Below, in pieces: positions 35,212 through 41,990 of a stretch of DNA of 58,473 bases. A program made the position numbers and the translations under genes. Where the stretch lies: the NCBI GenBank assembly GCA_030430075.1, contig JAUIGN010000058.1, positions 1 to 58,473 on the forward strand. Reading direction: 5' to 3'. The stretch's first letter is position 1. Every line of letters begins with the position of its first letter. The stretch is from a bacterium. GTDB taxonomy: Bacteria; Planctomycetota; Planctomycetia; Pirellulales; Pirellulaceae. The notes under the pieces are model-generated. The model made no database searches. It was not told the origin of the DNA and was given only the letters and a program-made list of their open reading frames with translations.

Positions 35212-35761
35212 TGTCTCTTCGTCTTGGCTGCCAACGATGCGAAGTTTTCACCGGTCTCCGGCCGTCAGAATGACGCGGCGTGAACGGCAACATGCCCGCG
35301 GTCGTGTGAACTACCATCACGGTGTTCCCGCGGGCGCAACTTCGGTCCGTCGGCTGTGCACGTTGAAGTTGTCGAGCGATCAACGTGTCGAGCGATCAAC
35401 TGACGTCACGCCGCCGCGCGCAGGAAGCCGATTTGATAAGAGCGCGCGTTGCGATTTTTGGTTTTCAAAAGTCGACATGCCGAACTCGTTTCCTGCGTGC
35501 CTTGATGCACGCGTTGCGATCGCTAAGATTTGAAAAGTTTTTTTGAAAAACGTGTTGCAGAAATCACGTTGTTGCGTACAACTAGTTTTTGAAATGAGGA
35601 TTAAACCACTTCTTTGTTTGCTTTGTTCAACGTTTGGAATGTTGAAACGAACAGACACAGAGATGTTAAAAGTGGTTTTCGTTTTTGTCAGTGCGGTTGA
35701 CTCGCTGTTGAAACCGCGAGATGGAATTCGCCACTGACTTTTTTTAACGGAGGACGATATT
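35212..35761. other. 550-bp region, AT-rich island from about 35430
   Basis: The second half is strikingly AT-rich against its GC-rich surroundings, with T- and A-runs and repeated GTTGAAA motifs (35640, 35707). It probably forms the promoter and long leader of the small lysine-rich gene. An internal 64-codon frame (35543-35737) starts with TTG, has no SD and was not accepted. Confidence 0.6.
35502..35529 (+). promoter_or_regulatory. Candidate promoter of the lysine-rich small gene
   Basis: TTGATG (35502-35507), 16-bp spacer, TAAGAT (35524-35529), at the upstream edge of the AT-rich island. If used, the leader would be ~225 nt. Other AT-rich hexamers nearby could serve instead. Confidence 0.3.
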
Positions 35762-35866
35762 GTGGCCAAGAAGAAAGCTGTGAAGAAGAAAGCGGCACCG
35801 CGCAAGAAGGCTGCCAAGAAGAAGGCAGCTCCGAAGAAGAAGGCAGCAAAGAAGAAGAAGAAGTAG
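35762..35866 (+). CDS. 34-aa lysine/alanine-rich histone H1-like protein
   Basis: Starts with GTG, with GGAGGA 7 nt upstream. The product consists only of V, A, K, P and R: VAKKKAVKKKAAPRKKAAKK and on to a run of five lysines. About 60% Lys/Arg, in AAKKK/AAPKKK repeats, as in the tails of bacterial histone H1-like (Hc1/Hc2) and HU-extension proteins. A DNA- or RNA-binding, nucleoid-associated role is inferred. The strong SD, AT-rich leader and hairpin-rich 3' region argue for a genuine, highly expressed transcript. No globular domain. Confidence 0.7.
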   Translation: MAKKKAVKKKAAPRKKAAKKKAAPKKKAAKKKKK

Positions 35867-35877
35867 CTTCTTCGCCG

Positions 35878-35971
35878 GCCCGCGTCTTGGACGCGGGCAA
35901 CCTTTACCGCAAGGTAAAGCGCAGACTACGACAAGAAAGAGCTACCGGATTTCCGGTAGCTCTATTTTTTT
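35878..35971 (+). terminator. Three consecutive hairpins ending in a Rho-independent terminator
   Basis: Hairpin 1: GCCCGCGTC / GACGCGGGC, 9 bp, TTG loop (35878-35898). Hairpin 2: CTTTACC / GGTAAAG, 7 bp with a GCAA (GNRA) tetraloop (35902-35919). Hairpin 3: GAGCTACCGG / CCGGTAGCTC, 10 bp, ATTT loop (35939-35962), then TATTTTTTT. All stems are perfect. The last is the terminator; the first two may stabilise the mRNA 3' end or be part of a released small RNA. Confidence 0.85.
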
Positions 35972-36004
35972 GGCCCTGCGCCAACCATCGGGCGGCACAG
36001 GGCT

Positions 36005-36136
36005 CCAACCAAGGGCTCGGCGCGGGGCTCCGACCAAGGGCTCGGCGCGGGTCTCCAACCAAGGGCTCGGCGCGGGTCTCCAACCAAGGGCTCGGCGCGG
36101 GTCTCTGACCCCGCCGAAACGGCTGACCGAAGGTCT
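36005..36136 (-). repeat. Repeat family 2, locus 2 (inverted): one head and four 25-bp units
   Basis: Read on the minus strand, a 32-bp head (36136-36105, AGACCTTCGGTCAGCCG...GGCGGGGTCAG) matches the 23-kb head at 29 of 32 positions. It is followed by four 25-bp units (36104-36005) with core AGACCCGCGCCGAGC and tail CCTTGGTTGG. Core shared, tail different, period 25 instead of 24. Confidence 0.93.
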
Positions 36137-36228
36137 CCAGTCCTTCGTGGATCAGTCCTTATTACCCCGATCCGTCGGACAGGTGATACGTGACCTCATC
36201 CGATTCAGTGTCGTGCGGACCGCGGAAT

Positions 36229-36909
36229 TCACGGAAGTTGTTCCTGACTCGCCGCTTGGGACGCACTCGGCGCCTTGCGGAACTCGGCCCGGTAGACGGC
36301 CTCGTTGTGCAACCGGGTCCGCCGTTCGAAGTGCGTCTGATAATCGAGATCGCCATCGGCAGGACGCTCGGCCACCGCCATGGGGCCCAGCAACGCCGTC
36401 TTTTCCGCGATCAACTCGAGTGACGTCTCGTAGTACTCGGCAACGTCGGTCCAGAAATGAAGACGTCCCCCGGGGAGCAGAACACGCTGAACGTCGGTCA
36501 GCAAGTGTTCATTCATCACGCGTCGCTTGCGATGCCGAGCTTTCCACCAGGGATCGGGGAAGTAAACATGCACGGCCGCAACCGACTCGCTCGACAAGTG
36601 TTCCCGAAAGACGCGCAGCCCGTCGCCGTGCACCATCAAGGCATTTGAGATTTCGTGACGCGCCAGTCGCGCCGCACAGTAGCGGGCGTACTTTCGCACC
36701 ACTTCGATGCCCAAATAGCACCGCTCGGGGTTGGCCTGCGCGGCGTTCTGAATGAACAATCCTTTTCCGCTCCCCACCTCCACCTCCAGCGATAGCGGAC
36801 GCCCAAAATGGGCGGCGGCTTGGAACGGTCGCGGCAGTTCCTCGACCGTGCAAAGATGGTGGGAAAGGTCGAGCGTCGGATCGATCTTGCGTAAGGCGCG
36901 TCGCCCCAT
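36229..36909 (-). CDS. trmB: tRNA (guanine-N7-)-methyltransferase
   Basis: 226 aa, full length. Forms m7G46 in tRNA variable loops using SAM. SAM-binding motif I is VEVGSGKGLFIQNAA, the next motif is YLGIEVVRKYARY, and the TrmB-specific motif is VYFPDPWWKARHRKRRVM, followed by LLPGGRLHFWTDVAEY. Start at the ATG 36909 (MGRRALRKIDPTLDL); the SD (AGGA) is rather far (13 nt). Convergent with the lysine-rich gene across a repeat/terminator region. Monocistronic. Confidence 0.95.
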   Translation of the reverse strand: MGRRALRKIDPTLDLSHHLCTVEELPRPFQAAAHFGRPLSLEVEVGSGKGLFIQNAAQANPERCYLGIEVVRKYARYCAARLARHEISNALMVHGDGLRVFREHLSSESVAAVHVYFPDPWWKARHRKRRVMNEHLLTDVQRVLLPGGRLHFWTDVAEYYETSLELIAEKTALLGPMAVAERPADGDLDYQTHFERRTRLHNEAVYRAEFRKAPSASQAASQEQLP

Positions 36910-37250
36910 GGCACTGTTGGTTCCTGCTACTGGCGACGGCCCACGATTCGGTCGACGCCGACGAAGTCGAGTGGTTGAGGGCGACGGCTTGACGGACGCG
37001 CGAAAGGGATTTCACCCCAATGTGCGATGCGGCCGGCGGGCCGTTCCGGCGGATGCAACTGTTCCCGCTTCGCCTTCGCCGGGAACACTCATCAGCCGCT
37101 GGAAATTCGCCAACGGTTCCATTGATCGCCGCAGGAACCGGACGCCAACGCGTCCCGGTTGAAGTGGACGGTGCTTTGGGTGAGTTCACTGCCAACGATC
37201 GCGATCCGGCGACGTGCACCGAATCGTTGTTCGTTCATCCAGGCACCGGG
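36910..37250. other. 341-bp intergenic region with repeat copy C
   Basis: Between the trmB start and the fabZ stop. Half of it is family-1 repeat copy C; the rest is featureless. Confidence 0.5.
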
Positions 37251-37255
37251 CTAAC
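37091..37255. repeat. Dispersed repeat family 1, copy C (diverged)
   Basis: ATCAGCCGCTGG..., ACCGGACGCCAACGCGTCCC, GAGTTCACTGCCAACGATCG and GAATCGTTGTTCGTTCATCC occur in the same order as in copies A and B, with substitutions and small indels. It ends at the fabZ stop codon. The terminal inverted repeats are not preserved. Confidence 0.75.
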
Positions 37256-37766
37256 CGGCGGACGGCCGCCGCAGCGCGTCGACGGGAATTGCAATCCCCT
37301 TCAACACGCCCTCCACCACGATCGAATCACCGACAAGGCCCTGGAAGCGGCTGACGATGATCCTGCCACGTCGAACCTTTTCCAAGGTACAGAGGAGCAC
37401 CAGCCGGCTTCCAGGCAGGACGGGATCACGAAAGCGGACGTCGTCCAGACCGCCGAATCCGACCATTTCGGTCCCCAACAGATCGTACTTCTGGGTGTAG
37501 TAGCTGCAAAGCTGGGCAGCCGCTTCCAGCATCACAACGCCGGGCATCAGGGGCATATCCGGCATGTGGCCGCGGACCCAAAACTCGGCGGACGTGAGAT
37601 CCTTGTACCCCACGCAGATGTGGTTTTCCGTATCCTCATAGACGATTGCCGTCAGCTGTTCCATTTCGAACCGCTGCGGGTTGTGCTTGCGAATCTCGTC
37701 GATATCCGCAATGACATGGTCGAAATCGATCGACGACAGGTCGGCAATCAGTTCTTTCTTGGGCAC
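37251..37766 (-). CDS. fabZ: 3-hydroxyacyl-ACP dehydratase, FabZ family
   Basis: 171 aa from a GTG at 37766 with GAGGAT 8 nt upstream. Hot-dog fold dehydratase of type II fatty-acid synthesis. The active-site histidine region reads GHMPDMPLMPGVVMLEAAAQ, equivalent to the HFPGxPxMPGxLxxEAxAQ block of FabZ, with the catalytic Glu in LEAAAQ. An N-terminal ~30-aa segment precedes the usual FabZ start, and the C-terminus is a little longer than the E. coli enzyme. Planctomycetes carry several FabZ/FabA-like paralogs, so the exact substrate range is uncertain. Follows the 33-aa basic gene on the same strand (86 bp apart). Confidence 0.83.
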   Translation of the reverse strand: MPKKELIADLSSIDFDHVIADIDEIRKHNPQRFEMEQLTAIVYEDTENHICVGYKDLTSAEFWVRGHMPDMPLMPGVVMLEAAAQLCSYYTQKYDLLGTEMVGFGGLDDVRFRDPVLPGSRLVLLCTLEKVRRGRIIVSRFQGLVGDSIVVEGVLKGIAIPVDALRRPSAG

Positions 37767-37794
37767 GGTCCAATCCTCGAGAGACGCGTGAATA

Positions 37795-37832
37795 CTTTAG
37801 ATCGAAATCCTTTAGATCGAAATCCGTTAGAT
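37795..37832. repeat. 15-bp tandem repeat CTTTAGATCGAAATC, about 2.5 units
   Basis: Two full copies and a degenerate third (CGTTAGATC) between the small basic gene and fabZ; in the 5' flank of fabZ on the minus strand. Confidence 0.85.
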
Positions 37833-37852
37833 CAAGGGGCGGCAGCAGCGGA

Positions 37853-37954
37853 CTACGGCAGACGCAACTTCTTCCGCTTCTCTTTGCGTTTCAGGTTGTT
37901 TGCCGGACGTTTGCCATGATTGGCTTTCTTCACCTTGTGTGTCGGCTTGGCCAT
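37853..37954 (-). CDS. 33-aa basic protein, unrecognised
   Basis: ATG at 37954 with AGGAG 7 nt upstream (CAGGAGAGAACC-ATG). The product starts MAKPTHKVKKANHGKRPANN and ends LKRKEKRKKLRLP: about 42% Lys/Arg, with single His residues, no Cys and no hydrophobic core. The size and charge resemble tiny ribosome-associated proteins (bTHX, bS22/COX24-like), but I see no clear match. It is not repetitive like the lysine-rich peptide at 35.8 kb. It precedes fabZ in the same orientation. Confidence 0.68.
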   Translation of the reverse strand: MAKPTHKVKKANHGKRPANNLKRKEKRKKLRLP

Positions 37955-38238
37955 GGTTCTCTCCTGGATACGGACGAACAGTGGAATCCCTCAGTTTATC
38001 AATATTCTCCGCCCCTGAGAAGGCGATTCGGCCATTCGATGCCCGCCGATCGCACCGTTTGACAGCCTCATGAAGCGGCGTTGGGCAGCCGACAGGCCGC
38101 GCCACCTCCGTTTGCGCATCTCCGTTTGCGCACCCCCGTTTGCCCCACCGACGTTTGCCCCGTTTACGGCTACCCCCTCCATCCCGGCAAACGGCGGTCG
38201 GGCGTCAACGCCAGTGCCGGCCGATCGTCCGATGGCGT

Positions 38239-39447
38239 CTAACGGGTGTTGCGGTTCCAAACCCAGAGGACCCCACAGCAGAGGGCCGCAACCAACGCGA
38301 TACCGGCCAGTGTTCCGTAAACGTCGCGATTCTCCATTGTGTTCCCCGCAAAGGTGGCTCCGAAACTCCCCAGTCCCAGTCCCATGGCGAAGCTGAAGCC
38401 GTAGCAAAGGCTGCGGGAACGGAGCGGGGTGTAGGTGGCGATCAAGCTGTTGTAGATGGGTTGATGCATGAAATGAACGGCCGCCCACAATCCGGCGGCC
38501 ACAACGCGCGGAGATCCATCGGCAAATGCCATCCACACGAGGAACGGGACGTTGGCCAGCGTCACGAGTCCCAACTGGCGTTCCAAATGGGCCGCTCGGG
38601 CGAAACGGCCTGCCAGATATTGGCCCACACAGCCCAAGACCAGCACGCCGGCTGCCAGAAAATTGCTTTGGCTGGCCATCGGTAGCGAATGGCCGAACAA
38701 GGTCGTCAATTCGACGCCATGCAGGTAGCGGGGCAAGAAGCTCAAGACGGCCGAGTAGATGAAGCCCTGCATTGCGGCCATCGTCGTCAAGGTGAAGAAC
38801 GACCGCCAATCGGCATGCTGCTGCTCGCTGCTGTGTTCCGGGCTCGCCTCCGTCTCCGGGTCCGGCGAACGTCCTCCCTTCCGACACTGGAGGACAAAGA
38901 CCGTACCCAAGACCAGCCCCGGTACCATCAACGACCAGTAGACCTCCCGCCAGGAAGCGTCGAACGCCAGCACGCCGCCGACAAACAGGGGCGCGGTCCC
39001 AATCCCGGCCGACCCAAAGATACCGTGCAACCCGAGTGCACGTGAGCGGTTGTCGGGCGTCGTTTCGCGAGAGATCAAGGCCAGGCCGGCCGGGTGATAG
39101 ATGGACGCAAAAGCGCCCATTGCGATCATGGCCAGAAAGAGTCCGGTCTTCTCACGTGCCAATGCCGCCAGGGCGCAGGTCCCGGCGCAGCCGAGCAAGT
39201 AGATCGCCAGCAAGCGAGGCGAACCGAAGCGATCGACCAGCCAACCGGCGACGATCGCCCCCAATCCCCACATCAATCGCCAGGCGGTCGACAGCTTGCC
39301 GGTTAACGCTTTGCCGGCCTCGACGTCCGCCGCGAAATACTCGGCGGCAATCTGTTGTTCGACACTGGGCAGAGCCAGTTCGTAGATGTGGACCAGCGCG
39401 TGGGCGCACGACACCAACAGGACCAGTTTCAACGCGGTGGATGACAT
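38239..39447 (-). CDS. Major facilitator superfamily transporter
   Basis: 402 aa from the ATG at 39447, which shares one base with the trpD stop (TGATG). Twelve TM helices: N-terminal ALKLVLLVSCAHALVHIYEL, MFS loop WLVDRFGSPRLLAIY, a charged cytoplasmic loop of ~30 aa (KGGRSPDPETEASPEHSSEQ), and a second half ending in VALCCGVLWVWNRNTR. No substrate-specific motif. Coupling to trpD would suggest an aromatic-related substrate, but the juxtaposition may be accidental. Alternative start one codon upstream (39450). Confidence 0.85.
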   Translation of the reverse strand: MSSTALKLVLLVSCAHALVHIYELALPSVEQQIAAEYFAADVEAGKALTGKLSTAWRLMWGLGAIVAGWLVDRFGSPRLLAIYLLGCAGTCALAALAREKTGLFLAMIAMGAFASIYHPAGLALISRETTPDNRSRALGLHGIFGSAGIGTAPLFVGGVLAFDASWREVYWSLMVPGLVLGTVFVLQCRKGGRSPDPETEASPEHSSEQQHADWRSFFTLTTMAAMQGFIYSAVLSFLPRYLHGVELTTLFGHSLPMASQSNFLAAGVLVLGCVGQYLAGRFARAAHLERQLGLVTLANVPFLVWMAFADGSPRVVAAGLWAAVHFMHQPIYNSLIATYTPLRSRSLCYGFSFAMGLGLGSFGATFAGNTMENRDVYGTLAGIALVAALCCGVLWVWNRNTR

Positions 39448-40466
39448 CATGCGGCGGAGGCCTTGACCCATCGGGCCAGCACGTCGCTTGCCGCGCCGCC
39501 ATCGATGGCCGCCGCGGCCCGCGTCGCGCCGGCGGCAAGATCTGGCACGACCCCAGCCACCCACAGGGCGGCCCCGGCGTTAACGACGACGATCTCCCGC
39601 GCCGGGCCGGCGGCCCCGGCCAGAATCTCTCGAATCAACCGCGCGCTGGCCGCCGGACTATCGACCACCATCGACTTCTTGTCGGCAACTTCCCGTCCAA
39701 AATCGCTCGGCCGCCAGACACGATTCGTCACCTCACCGTCGCAAACATCGCTAACGTGGGTTTCCGTGCTAATGGTGACTTCATCCAGGCCATCCGCCCC
39801 GGTGACGACAACGGCCCGCCGGGCTCCCAGCAACTTGAGGGCGTCCGCCAGCACTTCGCGGAGGTGCGGCTTCCCGACACCTAGGAGCTGAAAAGGCGCC
39901 GAGGCGGGATTGCAGAGCGGGCCGAGCAGATTGAAGATCGTGGGAACTCCCAGCTTGCGTCGCGCGGCAGCGACGTATTTCATCGACTGGTGCAGTTGGG
40001 GAGCGAAGCAGAAACAAATTCCCACCTCGTTCAGACAGCGCTCCACGGTTGCGACCGGGGCGTCGATACGGACGCCCAGTTCGGCAAGCACATCGGCCGA
40101 TCCGGTCTTGCTCGTGATGCTGCGATTTCCGTGCTTGGCAACCGCCAATCCGCAAGCGGCCGTCACCAGGGCCGCCGCGGTGCTGATGTTGAACGTCCCC
40201 GAAGCGTCTCCGCCGGTCCCGCAGGTATCAATCAACTCGGTCCGTTCGGTGCGAATCGGCGTCATGTGCTGCCGCATGGCCTGAGCGGCGCCGGCAATCT
40301 CGGCAACCGTTTCGCCCTTGACTCGCAGCGCATTGAGCAGCAACCCGATCTCGTCGTCCTGCCAGTCGCCGTCCATGATCGAGCCGACCACGGCCGCCAT
40401 CTCGTCCATCTGCAGGTTCCCACCGCCCGAAACATGCCCGATCACTGTTTTCGCCTGTTCAGTCAC
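39447..40466 (-). CDS. trpD: Anthranilate phosphoribosyltransferase
   Basis: 339 aa from a GTG at 40466. Transfers phosphoribose from PRPP to anthranilate, step 2 of tryptophan synthesis. PRPP-loop motifs DTCGTGGDASGTFNIST and KHGNRSITSKTGSADVLAELG are intact, as are FAPQLHQSMKYVAAARRKLG and NLLGPLCNPA. Not clustered with other trp genes; instead it is coupled by a TGATG overlap to an MFS gene and divergent from a nucleoside hydrolase (123 bp between starts). Confidence 0.95.
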   Translation of the reverse strand: MTEQAKTVIGHVSGGGNLQMDEMAAVVGSIMDGDWQDDEIGLLLNALRVKGETVAEIAGAAQAMRQHMTPIRTERTELIDTCGTGGDASGTFNISTAAALVTAACGLAVAKHGNRSITSKTGSADVLAELGVRIDAPVATVERCLNEVGICFCFAPQLHQSMKYVAAARRKLGVPTIFNLLGPLCNPASAPFQLLGVGKPHLREVLADALKLLGARRAVVVTGADGLDEVTISTETHVSDVCDGEVTNRVWRPSDFGREVADKKSMVVDSPAASARLIREILAGAAGPAREIVVVNAGAALWVAGVVPDLAAGATRAAAAIDGGAASDVLARWVKASAA

Positions 40467-40589
40467 CTACAACCTCGCATGGCTGAATGTGTGTGGACCC
40501 GGCCGCCCCCGTCACAACCCGACCGCGATTCCGGCCCACACCAGGAGATACCTTGCCGCCTTTCAACGTGGATCTTACAATTCGACGCT

Positions 40590-41543
40590 ATGGCAAGGAA
40601 GGTGATCATCGACTGCGACCCGGGGATCGACGACGCACTGGCGTTAAGCATGGCCCTGTTCGATCGGCGACTGGAAGTGGTCGCCGTGACCTCGGTCGCA
40701 GGCACCGTAGCGGCCGACCAGGCCAGCGCCAATGTGCAGTTGATTATCGACCAACTCGACCCACCCCGCCTGCCCCGCGTGGGCACGGCGACGCCCTCGG
40801 AAGAGAATCCGGCGATCAATGGAAACCAACTGCACGGCGCGGACGGCCTGGGAAACTCGGGCCTGCCCTTCACTCCCCTGCATCACCAGCATTCTTCGGA
40901 CAAGCTGATTTGTGACGAGGTTCGAGCCGCTCCCGACGAGGTCACCATCATCTGCCTCGGACCATTGACGAACGTCGCGCGGGCACTGAAACGAGACCCG
41001 GACCTGGCGACCCTGGTCAGCCAACTGGTGATCGCCGGGGGCAGCGTTGCGGTGGGAGGCAATGAGACGCCGGCGGCCGAGTTCAACATTTTCTATGATC
41101 CGGTCAGCGCTCAGACCGTGTTTCGCTCGCCGATCACCAAGACCATCATCCCGCTCGACGTCACCAGCCAGGTTTGCCTGACACTCGATGTGCTGGAAGA
41201 GCTGCCCGCGGCAACCACCAGCGCCGGCGGCTTGCTGCGCAAAATCCTCCCGTTCGCGTTCCGGGCCTACCACCAGCATCGGGGTGAGGAAAGCATCCAC
41301 ATCCAGGGTGTGGTGGGACTCTTGGCCGTGCTTCACCCCGAGTTGTTCGGCCGCAAGTCGATCGCTGGTGACGTCGAAATCACTGGCCATTTGACCGAAG
41401 GCGCGACCGTGTTTGACCGGCGCGTCAATCCGCTCTGGCGGGATAATATGGAAGTCGCTCTGAACGTGGATGCCGCCGCCGCCAAGGACTGCACGGTGCG
41501 AGGGCTCCAGCAGTGCGGAGCAGCCCCCGATACACGCTCCTAG
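40590..41543 (+). CDS. Inosine/uridine-preferring nucleoside hydrolase family
   Basis: 317 aa from the ATG at 40590 (MARKVIIDCDPGIDDALALS); the frame upstream to 39990 is the trpD shadow. The Ca2+/ribose signature DCDPGIDDALAL at the N-terminus, the NGNQLHGADGLG substrate loop, TIICLGPLTNVARAL and AEFNIFYDPVSAQTVF are all characteristic. Hydrolyses N-glycosidic bonds of nucleosides for salvage; purine versus pyrimidine preference is not deducible. Monocistronic and followed by a repeat element. Confidence 0.92.
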   Translation: MARKVIIDCDPGIDDALALSMALFDRRLEVVAVTSVAGTVAADQASANVQLIIDQLDPPRLPRVGTATPSEENPAINGNQLHGADGLGNSGLPFTPLHHQHSSDKLICDEVRAAPDEVTIICLGPLTNVARALKRDPDLATLVSQLVIAGGSVAVGGNETPAAEFNIFYDPVSAQTVFRSPITKTIIPLDVTSQVCLTLDVLEELPAATTSAGGLLRKILPFAFRAYHQHRGEESIHIQGVVGLLAVLHPELFGRKSIAGDVEITGHLTEGATVFDRRVNPLWRDNMEVALNVDAAAAKDCTVRGLQQCGAAPDTRS

Positions 41544-41990
41544 CCCGGGTCGCGCTTGAGCGAACCGCGATCGCTGCCATTCATTCTGGCGCAAACGCTT
41601 GCAGTATGCATGCGCAAGACGCCGCGTTGATCCGCCCGCACGCATTAGCGTGGATGATTCATTAGCCGTTGGGCGTTAGCCCCGGTTCCGTTGATCGCAG
41701 AGCAAATCGGACGCGAACGCGTTCCGGCTGAGATGGGCAGCGCTTTGGGAAAGTTCACCGCCAACGATGGCGACACTGCGACTTGCACTGAATGGTTGTT
41801 CGTTCACAAGTAATCTGGGCTCGCGTCCAGTCGGTGCAGCTCTCGAATGGACCGGCGCTAACGCCCAACGGCTGACAAATGACCCGGGCTGGGGAACCGG
41901 CATCTCGGGGAGCACGACCTGAACCGCATTCCGGATTCGGCCGCGGCGTCCGGACGGCGGAAACCAGGGACCACCGTCTGGCGATGGTCC
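41544..41990. other. 447-bp convergent region containing repeat copy B
   Basis: Between the nucleoside-hydrolase stop and the HtrA stop. Copy B of repeat family 1 occupies the centre; no gene seen. Confidence 0.6.
41664..41873. repeat. Dispersed repeat family 1, copy B, with 17-bp perfect terminal inverted repeats
   Basis: Left end AGCCGTTGGGCGTTAGC (41664-41680) and right end GCTAACGCCCAACGGCT (41857-41873) are exact reverse complements; total 210 bp. The interior matches copy A (CGGACGCGAACGCGTTCCGG, GATGGCGACACTGCGACTTG). No open frame for a transposase, so it is MITE-like or a structured intergenic element. Confidence 0.92.

Larger units (their letters stand above)
35867..36228. other. 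362-bp convergent region with hairpins and repeat family 2
   Basis: Lies between the 3' ends of the lysine-rich gene and trmB. It is occupied by the three-hairpin terminator and then a family-2 repeat array; no gene. Confidence 0.7.

Noticed and set aside
35543..35737. 64-codon frame in the AT-rich island
   Set aside because: TTG start without SD and no domain; region is better explained as promoter/leader of the lysine-rich gene.
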